Source: Chrysomallon squamiferum
Taxonomy: Eukaryota; Mollusca; Gastropoda; Neomphalida; Peltospiridae
Length of the DNA stretch: 64,000 bases
Direction: 5' to 3'
Assembly: GCA_012295275.1 (NCBI GenBank)
Contig: CM022674.1
Location: 13,768,864-13,832,863 of the forward strand
Below the pieces are notes generated by a model. It did no database searches, was not told the DNA's origin, and worked only from the letters and a program-made list of their open reading frames with translations. A program made the position numbers and the translations under genes. The stretch's first letter is position 1; each line of letters opens with the position of its first letter. Positions 1-37,573 of the stretch are shown one piece after another.

Positions 1-1766
1 CACGTGTTTTGTTTGTGGAAGACGTTTGAGACACACCAGAGCAGATCTCTACATATCAAGACCTCTTCTTGTGGTCAGGCCAAGACAAGTCAGAATCACC
101 ACTGTCTGAAATGTAGTTTTACCTCTCCAAACTTCGCCGATGTCACAGATCACCTCATACAAGAACACAGCATTGCCAATCCTCTCCGTTGTGATGTGTG
201 TGAAAAACGACTCAAAGACAAACACAAACATTTAAAGCATCGTCATGGTCCCAAGAACCGAAATTTATCATCAGACTCTGAGGACTGGGGTTGTCAGTAT
301 TGTCAGTTTACTTCTGATGTTTTCTCCGAGGTGACTGATCATCTCATACAGACTCACGACGTTTCTGATCCTCTTCGATGTGATGTTTGTGAAGTCACGT
401 TCAAACAGAGCAAAGCTTACCACGTCAAACAGAAACATGGACCCACAGACAAATACACGTACAACAAAGCCACTTCATGCTTGTTGTGTCGAAGGTCATT
501 TGACCAGTTCTGTGACCTGACCCAGCATATCATCGAAGAACATCACATGGACAATTTACGCTGTGATGTTTGTGAAATGGTTTTTAGCTCGACTCAAGCA
601 CTGGAGATCCATCTTGACAAGATACATGGGCCGTCAGACATCCAATGTTGTAATGTGTGTGGCAGAGGATTCAAAACAGAGCGTGCGTTAATAAAACACA
701 AACAGTTAATCCACCAGATCTGCACAGAGGTAAGAAAACAGTGCAAGAAATGTGACTTCGAGGCTCACTCTAAAAAGAGCTCAAACGTCACATGGCAACA
801 CACGCTGATAAGAACGAGTGTCCTGTGTGTCACAAAGTTCTGGCAAAGAATACCAACATCATGATCCACATCGACACCATGCACACCAGTCCCCAGCAGT
901 GCGTCTGCAACATCTGTGGCAAAACATTCCGACATCCTCGTTATCTTCGTCTGCATCTTGGCCGTCACAGTGGAATCAAACCTCACGTCTGCTCCATCTG
1001 CGGCAAGCGATTCTTCGCCACAAACACTCTTCACTCACACATGGAAATCCACAAAGACCAGAGCGACAGGACGTACAGACATATCTGTTCTGTGTGTGGA
1101 CGTGGATTTAACGGCAAGACCAACCTTGATGACCACATGAACAAACACACAGGAGCCAAACCTCACAGCTGCCCTCTGTGCGGGATAAAGTTTGGATTTC
1201 GCAGCATGCTGTACAAACATCACCAGTTCGTCCATTCTGATTTGAGACCCTTTTCTTGCAGTATTTGTTCAAAATCGTACAAAAGCAAGCAGAGACTTTC
1301 GGCCCATATGGTCTGCCATACAGGAATCAGTAAATTTAACTGTCAGCAATGTAAGAAAGCTTTCTCAACATCCAGCACGCTGAAACACCATCTACCACGA
1401 TGTCGTGGTGAAAGAACAAAACAGTTTTCAGCATCTGGCGATATCATCCACGCAAACAACGAAATCATCATCCAGCTGATCAGTAATGACGAATCAACGG
1501 TGAAGATTGAGCAACTGGAGCAGAATGAAGTTGTACACATTGTGGAGGAGGCAGACACTGCTACAGGCACTGTTGAAGAGGTCGTACAAGGGGAACAGAT
1601 CTCGCAGGTGTATTTGTGTAGTGTTTGTGCAATGACGTTCCCAACATACCAGGCTGCAGAGAGTCATATAGGATCTGTACATGTCGAACAAGACTCCGAA
1701 CATCAAACATACCAACAGTTACAAGTTCCTGTGACACCTAAACAAGAAGTGTTTGATTGTTGGTGA
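1..1766 (+). CDS. C2H2 zinc-finger protein, 5'-partial, frameshifted
   Basis: The gene is open to the left edge. Two overlapping frames (about 4-777, then about 777-1766) together encode some 14-15 C2H2 fingers in one intronless block, ending at TGA 1764-1766. The first half has diverged fingers (for example CDVCEVTF, CLLCRRSF, CNVCGRGF). The second has canonical ones (CNICGKTF, CSICGKRF, CSVCGRGF) joined by TGEKP-like linkers (HTGAKPHS, HTGISKFN), then an acidic spacer and a lone C-terminal finger (CSVCAMTF). The likely role is sequence-specific DNA binding in the nucleus; the target is unknown. The finger CKKCDFEAHSKK is completed only in the next frame as ELKRHMATH, so one base is missing near 772-779 (an A5 run that would be A6). 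A similar -1 break near position 52 would complete a CFVC...H finger. Either these are assembly errors or the locus is a pseudogene. The second half is clearly paralogous to the gene at 46.1-47.0 kb. Confidence 0.85.
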
Positions 1767-2028
1767 AGTGCCAGACAAAAAGTGTTTGATTATTGGTGAA
1801 GTGCCAGACAAAAAGTGTTTGATAAATGGTGAAGTGCCAGACAAGAAGTGTTTGATTATTGGTGAAGTGCCAGACAAAAAGTGTTTGATTATTGGTGAAG
1901 TGCCAGACAAGAAGTGTTTGATAAATGGTGAAGTGCCAATCAAGAAGTGTTTGATTATTGGTGAAGTAGAACTGTTTGATTACTGGTGAAGTGCCAGACA
2001 AAAGGTGTTTGATTATTGGTGAAGTGCC
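1742..2028. repeat. 33-bp minisatellite, about 8.6 units
   Basis: The unit is (AAG TGT TTG ATT ATT GGT) + (GAA GTG CCA GAC AAA), 33 bp, repeated with a few substitutions (ATTATT alternating with ATAAAT) and a degenerate distal unit near 1965-2000. The first unit lies inside the last codons of the zinc-finger gene, whose TGA stop recurs in every unit. Because 33 is divisible by three, one plus-strand frame (1753-1989) and two minus-strand frames stay open, but these ORFs have no other coding support. Confidence 0.95.
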
Positions 2029-2896
2029 GTGTTATATTAATAATAAAAACAAATATATAAAATACTCCTCAAAAATGTTAAAATAATAGTAGTTGAATAA
2101 TATTGTAAATGTTGACTGAAATAAATAAGTAACAAAGTAATGAAATAAAGAAAAAAGTTCAAGAAAAATATAATTAAAAATAAGGTTAAATTGTTACAGT
2201 ATTTTTTTTATAGTAGCATATAAATGTTAAATAATCAAAAATAAATTTCATTAATAAATAGAGAATATTTTATAATAATAATGTAAAAATATTAAAGACA
2301 TGACTCATGAGGTTCTGGAAAAGTTGTTGCAGTCAGATCATGATTGCAGTAATAACATTTAATTATTAATATGACAACAATTTTTAATCTATGTATATAT
2401 ACAAAAAAAAATTGTTAAAAGTTATTATATTGAAAATATAATAATAAATATTCAAGACGTTTTGACATCTTAATGCATGTGTGATTTGTAATTTGTATGA
2501 TAGTGTGTGTGTTGTTTGGTTGTTGTTGTTTTTGTTCGATTTAACAGAAGTTTAACTGTTATATTTCTGACAGATAATTTTACTGTTAGCACAAGATGAA
2601 ATATAAAACTGTCCTCTATTAAGAATGCTGTTTGATACAGCATACAATAATTCTGAATGGTATGATTAAATAATTCAATTTTACTTACATTGTTTTGTTA
2701 TTCATATATTTAGTGTAAATAATTATCTCTTTCTTTTTGAGTTCGTGCACTGGATGTGATGAATAGATATCAGTTACTCAGTCAAATATAAATAGATATA
2801 ACTAATAAAATATTTTTTCGATTGTTCATAAATCTTGAGAATAATACTCTACAGTTAACAGCTTTTCTTATCTTCATATACATTGACAGAAAAATA
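2029..2896. other. AT-rich intergenic DNA, no gene seen
   Basis: This stretch follows the zinc-finger gene. It is AT-rich with poly-A/T runs and contains AATAAA-type signals (for example near 2040) that could serve its 3' end. No exon, RNA gene or convincing ORF is seen. Confidence 0.6.
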
Positions 2897-3589
2897 CAGA
2901 GGTCCCTTGATTACAAGTTTAATTCGTTCCGTGACCGAGGTTGTATCTCAATTTGCTCGTATATCAAATCAATTTTCCTAACTGAAATTAAATTTTTTTC
3001 TCTCTCTTGTAACGTGATTTTAAATATAAGAAAAATGTATTTATAAATGACAAATATTGTATAAAAAAAAATAAAAGAGAATGTAAAGAAATATGTTGGT
3101 TTTGTAAAGTGTATTTATCTAGGAGATCAGACAAAATATTTTAACTCCTTTGCCTTTATCGACTCCTTCAGCTTCAGTGTGGTACATGTAGAATTGTAGA
3201 AGTACTACGCTCGTACTGCCTAGCCAAGTCGACTACATGCACACATCGCTCATGTTTTTCTTTGAATTCAAGCTTTAATTCAATGGACATCATCCGCTTC
3301 TTCTTCTCACCACTGTCTTTTGTACTCACTTTCTTAGGATCCATGGCCAGAAAAAAGAAATCTGGCAAAATACTACACAAAACGCGTGCATAAAACAACG
3401 GAGATGCTTCCGCTGCGAGTTAACTACTTGAAGTAAATGAGTGAGACGCGGGACGCTGGCCGGATGTTATGTTGTTCGTTGCGCCAACTAGCGGTGGCGT
3501 TTCTGAAGCTCGCTCGTAACTCGGATTTTGGCTCGCAACTCAAAGCAAAAAATCGTAAGTTGGGGCACGCGTAAGTCGAAGTACCACTA
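2897..3589 (-). mobile_element. Tigger/pogo-like non-autonomous element, copy 1
   Basis: The ends form imperfect inverted repeats: CAGAGGTCCCTTGATTACAAG at the left (first 20 bases used) and, on the other strand, TAGTGGTACTTCGACTTAC at the right, next to TA dinucleotides. The minus strand carries a 5' transposase piece starting MDPKKVSTKDSGEKKKRMMS and continuing VVDLARQYERSTSTI, the helix-turn-helix N-terminus of Tigger/CENP-B-type transposases, then a stop; no DDE domain is present. A second copy of nearly the same length lies at 27496-28195 in the opposite orientation. Confidence 0.8.
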
Positions 3590-3998
3590 TAGTTAATTTA
3601 ACTGCTAGAAACTTGACAGAGGATAGCTAAATAAACATCTTTGGATCTATACTAGTATAGAAAACTTACGGAATGCCGTCCACAATTTCCATCACTGGCG
3701 CTGAATATGCACACAAACGTATGTATAAATATAAATCCTCACCGAACAAGAATATAAAAACAAATACAAAATAATAAAATACAAGTGTCTTTACAATTTA
3801 TTTATTTATTTGAGTTGGTGATCTAATTTTTTTACGACTTGTTTATATATTAAAAGATGAAATAAATATATGTTGGTTCCTTTGGTGACGTACATCCGTA
3901 TCAAGCAGTCAGCCTCTATTCCATTCCTTTTATCTGATTTCCATTTTGTGGACGTATCCAGGTTCTAAAGTTAATGGGAGGGAGCAAAAACAGAAAAA
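3590..3998. other. Intergenic, no gene seen
   Basis: Mixed AT-rich sequence between the Tigger-like element and the interspersed repeat. No coding or RNA signal could be supported. Confidence 0.5.
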
Positions 3999-4171
3999 GG
4001 CGCATGACACATTCCGAATAATTTTATATTCATTATACATTTTCATTTATTTGAAATCCAAAACACAAGGAAGTACACAACTACTATTCTGAAGGCCTAT
4101 TTGAAATCAAACTAATAAATTAAAAAATTAAAATAAAGATTTAAAGTAAGTTTATAAATCTTTAAAAAATT

Positions 4172-4237
<66 letters not shown>

Positions 4238-4331
4238 TTTCAGTATAAAATGATAACAAAACGAAGCAATGTGAAACATATATGTAGCCAAACTGCGACA
4301 GTCGTTTTCATCTAGACTCTAGGGTCTAGAC
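3999..4331 (+). repeat. Interspersed repeat R1, copy 1 (left part)
   Basis: This is clearly homologous to 8080-8320 in the same orientation. Shared blocks include GCGCAT..., CGAATAATTTTA, AAAACACAAGGA versus AAAACACCAGGA, TTTATAAATCT versus TTCATAAATCT, and AAGCAATGTGAAA. An (ATT)n tract (about 4179-4232) has expanded inside this copy. The repeat is interrupted at 4331 by the hAT-like insertion and resumes at about 4736. The family is unidentified. Confidence 0.7.
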
Positions 4332-4727
4332 TTAGTGCTGTGGATTTAGTGCTGTGAATAACATTACTGAAGAAAAGAAACCGACTGAATATCACTAAAC
4401 GAGGCGACTTGAGATTGAAATTAACAATTTTTCTGCCTCGGATAAAATCTCTTTGCAGTAGACATCAGGCTCAAGGGTCTCATTAATTGATTGTAATTGA
4501 ATTTATTTAATCTGATGGTAGATATGTTATACACATTATAAAATGGATTTTATTTGATTAAATTTGAAGTTAAACCCTTTAGTTTTATTTGAAAGATACG
4601 ATTTTTTATGTTATACTTCTTCAAAACTGATATTGTTATATCATACTAAACAATTAACGGGTGGGGGACATGAAGAAATTTGTGATAAAAAAGTGGGACA
4701 TGGTACTAAAATGGTTGGGAACCACTG
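4332..4727. mobile_element. hAT-like insertion with 8-bp target duplication
   Basis: The segment is flanked by identical 8-bp GTCTAGAC copies (4324-4331 and 4728-4735). It ends GGTTGGGAACCACTG, which read on the other strand is the CAGTGGTTCCCAACC terminus typical of hAT elements; the left end (TTAGTGCTGTGG) is more degenerate. The paralogous repeat copy at 8.3 kb has a single GTCTAGC at the matching point and no insert. There is no transposase ORF, so it is a non-autonomous element of about 396 bp. Confidence 0.65.
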
Positions 4728-4973
4728 GTCTAGACTTAAGGAAAGTTATCGATTACTTTTTTATATTCTTCAAAAAAGTTAGGGAAACTCTAATAAAAAT
4801 TGACAACTGCCAAAATTGTAAGGTATATTAGCTGTGGGGAATGGTTTTATGATAATAATGAACAAATTGGGCAAACATTACTACAGGTAATTCAGTATTG
4901 CAATGGGTTTTATGACCGTCAGAGACCCTGAAGTGCAAATGTGGTCAGAAGTCAAATTCGGAAGTTGACCGGA

Positions 4974-5026
<53 letters not shown>

Positions 5027-5039
5027 GTAGTGGGTTATA

Positions 5040-5345
5040 TCGCCACGATGTGTAAAACATGCATTCAATAGACGAGGCAAACTACGCTCGAATAGTGATT
5101 TGAAGGAGTCTGTTCCGCTCCACGTAGAACGCCTGAACAGGTTCCGCTAATGTGATTTGATTTGCTCTTTGAGCCTGGTTACGGACGAATCGATCGTCTA
5201 CTCTTGCCGTTGCCCTGGACGACCAGTAGCGGGACTAATACTCAACATGTTGGGTTTGTTGGTACCTGTTGCACAATCAGCTAATCACGTGAAGGTGTTG
5301 GCCACTTCACGTTGACTTCTGCCCGCCTACCGCATGCCAATAGTC
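5040..5345. other. GC- and CpG-richer island, unidentified
   Basis: This block is richer in G, C and CpG than its AT-rich surroundings, directly after an (ATT)n tract at 4976-5022. No ORF, tRNA-like box pair or terminal repeats are convincing. It could be a transposon relic or a regulatory stretch; nothing more can be supported. Confidence 0.3.
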
Positions 5346-6056
5346 TATACACGCTTGTCGTGTTGCATATGCCAAATTGTAAATTCAAACGACAAAAATT
5401 ACTAAAACTGTTGTTCGATCAACAAAACTCAATTTTTTAATTTATTTTATTTTATTTTATTTTTTTTTTATTATTATTTAAACTTGCAGAAATAATTTTC
5501 CTCAGTGGTTATTAAAATGTTTTCAGGAAATGTTCAAAATCGAGAACGAGACACTTCGCAAATGTAAGGGTCACTGCATGATAGTAGTGGTAATAATAGT
5601 TGTAATAGATAACTGTATGAGTTGTAGTGCAAGTAACTGAAGTAGTAGTAGTGACAGCACTAGTAACAAAAGCAGTAGACTAGTAGTAATTGTAGGTTAG
5701 TAGTTGTTTTATGTAGTTCCCCACTGCAGTGTTCTTTTTCATACTGTCCAATACAATCAGTTTTGAATGTGATTGGCTGCAGACATCACGTGCTTCTGGG
5801 AACATCTTCTTTCATCAGACATTTTGAAGCTCATTTTTACTTCCTGAAGAAAGAAAAATCCATCATCAAAGGACAGCTTTTAATCTGTGAAAATGTTATA
5901 TTAATTATTATTATTTTTAGATGTAAAATAAAATATATGATGTAATTAATGTTTCAGTTTTCTCTTCCTTTTACGTGCTGATCAGTTGAGGGAAGATATC
6001 GTCTATTGATTTTATCTTTGCGGAGTTTATTTAACGAATCAATAGAATCAAATTTA

Positions 6057-6101
<45 letters not shown>

Positions 6102-6257
6102 TCTGAAGTGCAGTTAGCAATATTTCAGAGTACAGTTTTGAATAATCAGTTAGCTTTTCTTAAGGGATGTTTGACCGAGTGGGGTTTTACCCCGTATCTA
6201 TATATAAGATAAATTACTTATCCAGTTACTTATTATTTTATTAATAAGTAATGGTGA

Positions 6258-6299
<42 letters not shown>

Positions 6300-6457
6300 A
6301 CAAACAAAAAAAATAAATAAACAAAATAGCAGTCACGACAGCAGTAACAATATCTGTAATAAAAATAGCTTAAATAACAACAATACTGCCACTATTGCGC
6401 CTTCTGTTGTTATTACTACCTCAACTACCACCACAACATACTACTTCTACTACTTCA

Positions 6458-6509
<52 letters not shown>

Positions 6510-6524
6510 GTGATATTGTTTTAC
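5346..6524. repeat. AT-rich intergenic DNA with (AAT)n/(ATT)n tracts
   Basis: The stretch holds trinucleotide tracts at about 6058-6100, 6259-6297 and 6459-6508. The small ORF 5763-5945 has no family signal, and the poly-Asn ORF at 6006-6212 is a microsatellite artefact. No gene is supported. Confidence 0.6.
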
Positions 6525-6731
6525 CTTGACTAAGATCGAAATGAATCCAGACTTGTGAAGGAGGATTACTGAAATTATTTGGAAATCTCGAAGAATGCAG
6601 ACGACAGCTTCCGTCACTATTGAAAGAGAACGACTTACAATTTACGTTTTCTTTACAATGTTTCCCACATTGTACATATTCAGTGACGTCAGAGAGTGTC
6701 ATAATAACATTCACCAGAGTACTGATGTCGT
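6525..6731 (-). CDS. Orphan exon, PAN/apple-like cysteine module
   Basis: On the minus strand a TTTTTCAG acceptor opens a 207-bp frame that ends at CTTAGTCAAG|GTAAAA. It is phase 1 at both ends, the usual arrangement for shuffled extracellular modules. The translated exon includes SDVTEYVQCGKHCKENVNC, KSFSFNSDGSCRLH and WIHFDLSQ. The Cys spacing (C-x3-C-x5-C ... GSC) with an aromatic-rich SFSF segment fits PAN/apple domains, which bind proteins or carbohydrates in secreted or surface proteins. No neighbouring exon of the same gene was found in the window, so it is one exon of a larger minus-strand gene, or a relic. The (ATT)n tract just downstream extends the ORF artificially. Confidence 0.6.
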
Positions 6732-7645
6732 CTGAAAAATAATTCTTTTTCCACGTACTCGTCTTAATGCTGATACAGCTGTCAAAAAAAACAAAACAAA
6801 AAAAAATAAATAAATAAATAAATGAAACCGCTTAATGAGAAGACTGTTTAAGATTTATTAAAGATTTCAATTAACAAACAACAGTCGTCAAGGTGAACAG
6901 TGACGTAAAATAATATATATAGCTAAACTACATAACCAGTGTAGTTCCAAATCTGGTAACTGTACCTTCCGGTAAGGGCAAAAAGTAAACAAAAGTGGAT
7001 TTGCCATTGTAAACATCGATTTTTAATGCGATATTCATTTGAGGGTAACTTTATTATTTTTTATTCATTGTTAAACAAATTCAGACTTCTTTGAATTTCC
7101 CATTATGGATGATTCATTCAGTCACCGATTAATTAACCTATACACCTGAGATTTCAGTCCTCACTTTACTTGACAGAAAATATTACGATTTATGAGAAAT
7201 GGCAGTTTATATCTTTTACTCATTAATATAAGTTAACATTATAATTAAACATGTGTGGGTATGAAATAAAATAGACAAATGTAAAAAATTTAATGTACGA
7301 AGGTTTATCCGTATAATACACATACCTCAGGTTAGTATCAGTGTAGACAACAAGAGTTAGTAAACAAATTTTACTGAAGTAAGAACTATTCACCATCTCG
7401 CCACTGTAAACCAGTTTTGTTTGTGCGTAATTCAGAAAATGAACTAGTCGACCAGATGAGATAAAAATATGAAGCAGTCAATGATTTCTGAGATAAACAC
7501 ATTGATAAAGTAATAAAAGATACTGACTCTACATAATTATAAATAAATTATATCAACTAACAGTTCTCATTAATCAGATTTGTTTACATTTTCTGCACAC
7601 ATTAATCATGACTTTTGATTGTCACCGTGTCCGTCTCCCTATGTG

Positions 7646-7648
<3 letters not shown>

Positions 7649-7712
<64 letters not shown>
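7649..7712. repeat. (CT)n microsatellite
   Basis: A pure CT dinucleotide run of about 64 bp. The Leu-Ser ORF across it is a repeat artefact. Confidence 0.98.
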
Positions 7713-7715
<3 letters not shown>

Positions 7716-8079
7716 CGTGTCTCTGCTCTCATTACATTGTTACATTGACAAGAGCCAATACATTGGTTAAAACTGAATTTGTAATAATAACTGAAAGCCT
7801 AATTTTCATTTTATGAAAGCACAAATGGTATACATATCACTTATGCTGATTATATTAGGTTGTTTATACCAAATAAATTTTATCAGGTTGATGAAATTAT
7901 TTGTTATGTTTTGTTTTTGAGGGAAGGAAAGATGAAATCTTTCATTTCATTTAATAATGAACTCATCTGTAATCCATATCCAGATATACCGCGCTGTACA
8001 TACGGTTAAGGACCATTAATATTGCCAGGAACGTAGCCATGTTTTAGTGTTAGTGCGAGTGAGCTCGTAAATAAATGCG

Positions 8080-8330
8080 CATAACTCTTATCGAATAATT
8101 TTAAACTCACTATACATTTTTATTTTGTATTTAAAATCAAAACACCAGGATAATACTATTTTTGCTTTTTAAGAAAAGGTTTTACAGTAAGTTCATAAAT
8201 CTCAAAACAAAATTATTTTAATTTTAAATGTAAAATGAAAACAAAACAAAGCAATGTGAAAAATATATAGAGCAACAGCAACTGTCTCTTTCATCCAAAC
8301 TTTCTTTGAGTCTAGCAAAGTTATCTATTA
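8080..8330 (+). repeat. Interspersed repeat R1, copy 2 (empty site)
   Basis: Homologous to 3999-4331 plus the sequence after 4736. At the point where copy 1 carries the hAT-like insertion, this copy reads GTCTAGCAAAGTTATC and continues in register with GGAAAGTTATCGATTAC of copy 1, so it is the pre-insertion state. Confidence 0.7.
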
Positions 8331-8512
8331 TTTTATTATATTCCATCTCAGCAGCCATCTCTGTTTCAGTGGCGAGCAGACAGTTCGAAAAAAATCTGTG
8401 ATTGGTCGAATAAAATCATAAGACCAGAAAGTTCTTCAAAAAACAAAAAAAAAAAAAAAAAACAGTTGATGGCCTTAGAAATAAATAAATTAATAAATTA
8501 ATAATAATAATA

Positions 8513-8563
<51 letters not shown>

Positions 8564-9768
8564 CAAATAAATAAATAAATAAAATAGATTCAACTTTTGT
8601 CGCAGTAGTACAACAAAAAAATAATAAAGCAATAAAAAGACGCAATTTCGATTGTTTTGCTTTCCTCTAGTTACATCACTGATCCATCTTTGATGAATTT
8701 CATAGTAAAAACTGTCCATTTGCGCTCAAGAGAAGTGCGAAATTTTCTATATTTTAAACCACCGACATCTTTGAATTTAGTTTAACGATTTAAAAAAATA
8801 ATAATAATAATAATTTTTTTTTATCGCCATTCCTTCTGCAAATGAGAGGTATCAAATCCTAAATCTACTACTTGTGTTATGCTTAATGATAAATAATTAT
8901 TATGCAATTCATCGATGAGCATAAGTAGCTTCATTTTAAAGGGTTTCATTTAGTTTATTTCTTCTTAACGTCGTTCTAAGATGAACGCTTGGTATTAGAA
9001 GTAACAAAATTTCCCAGAATACCATTTGAGGAACCAAACGCCATCCGAGCACCTTGCGAGGAGTACATCACGTCTTTCTAAAAGCACGCAGTTTCTTATA
9101 AAAATTCCTTTGTTATGATATTAATTTTGATGATCGAAAACAGAAAATTAAAATACGAAATTATTAATGAGCAACATTTTTCAGCGAAATTACTGAAAAA
9201 TACAATATACATGCCGAATAAAAAGGATATGACGTCACCTTATCCCACTGGTAAACAGCAGGTTACTTTTGCTCGTTTTATAATAGAACTACATTATTAA
9301 TTTAGTTCTACAACAATGGACGATGATGTTGGAGAATCTTTTCATATTCTTTTTCATGTTTGGTGAGGTTTTTTGATAGAAATTAAACAATTTTCTTTTT
9401 CTTTTCTTAAGATATTTTTGACACTGTAAGTTTATTGGTTGAGGCAAATATGTTGTATCAGCATATGACAGGTTCTCAGTAAAGTCGCAGTAAATCCAGT
9501 CTTCTCGCAACGTTATTAATATAATGTTACTAATAGTATTTCCTGGGTAAAATTATGCATCACAGAGCTGATATGCCAAATTTGAAATAAATTTATTAAT
9601 CTATGCCTGTCGTTATAAGTGCAGGGGTCTTGGATATTTCAGCAGAACTATTTTTTTGATAAGATACAATCATTTGATATATATATATTTTTTTTTCCTT
9701 TAAAAATGTCTGTTATTGTTTATTCATATATTTGTTCAAAGATTGTAAATATTTCTGGTATTTTTCAG

Positions 9769-37538
<27,770 letters not shown>

Positions 37539-37573
<35 letters not shown>

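Larger units (their letters stand above)
6732..9768. other. Intergenic region with repeats, no gene supported
   Basis: It contains a (CT)n tract (7649-7712), interspersed repeat R1 copy 2 (about 8080-8320), an (AAT)n tract (8518-8561) and poly-A/T runs. The 5' exons of the guanylate cyclase, including a start codon and signal peptide, should lie here or further left, but none could be recognised. Confidence 0.5.

Noticed and set aside
728-735. GAG|GTAAG as a splice donor in the zinc-finger gene
   Set aside because: The reading frame continues through it into a regular CKKC finger, so it is coding sequence; the frame break lies 45 bp further on.
1753-1989. 78-residue plus-strand ORF and two minus-strand ORFs over the minisatellite
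   Set aside because: They are open only because the 33-bp unit is a multiple of three and lacks stops in those frames; no start, family or splice support.
3174-3398. Minus-strand ORF as a host gene
   Set aside because: It is the N-terminal relic of a Tigger-type transposase inside a terminal-repeat element, with a second decayed copy at 27.7 kb.
8960-9085. Minus-strand frames of about 25-30 codons in a GC-richer patch
   Set aside because: Short, no consistent splice borders, no recognisable family.
9115-9510. ORFs on both strands just upstream of cyclase exon 1
   Set aside because: No signal peptide, no usable splice donor in phase with exon 1, no family signal.
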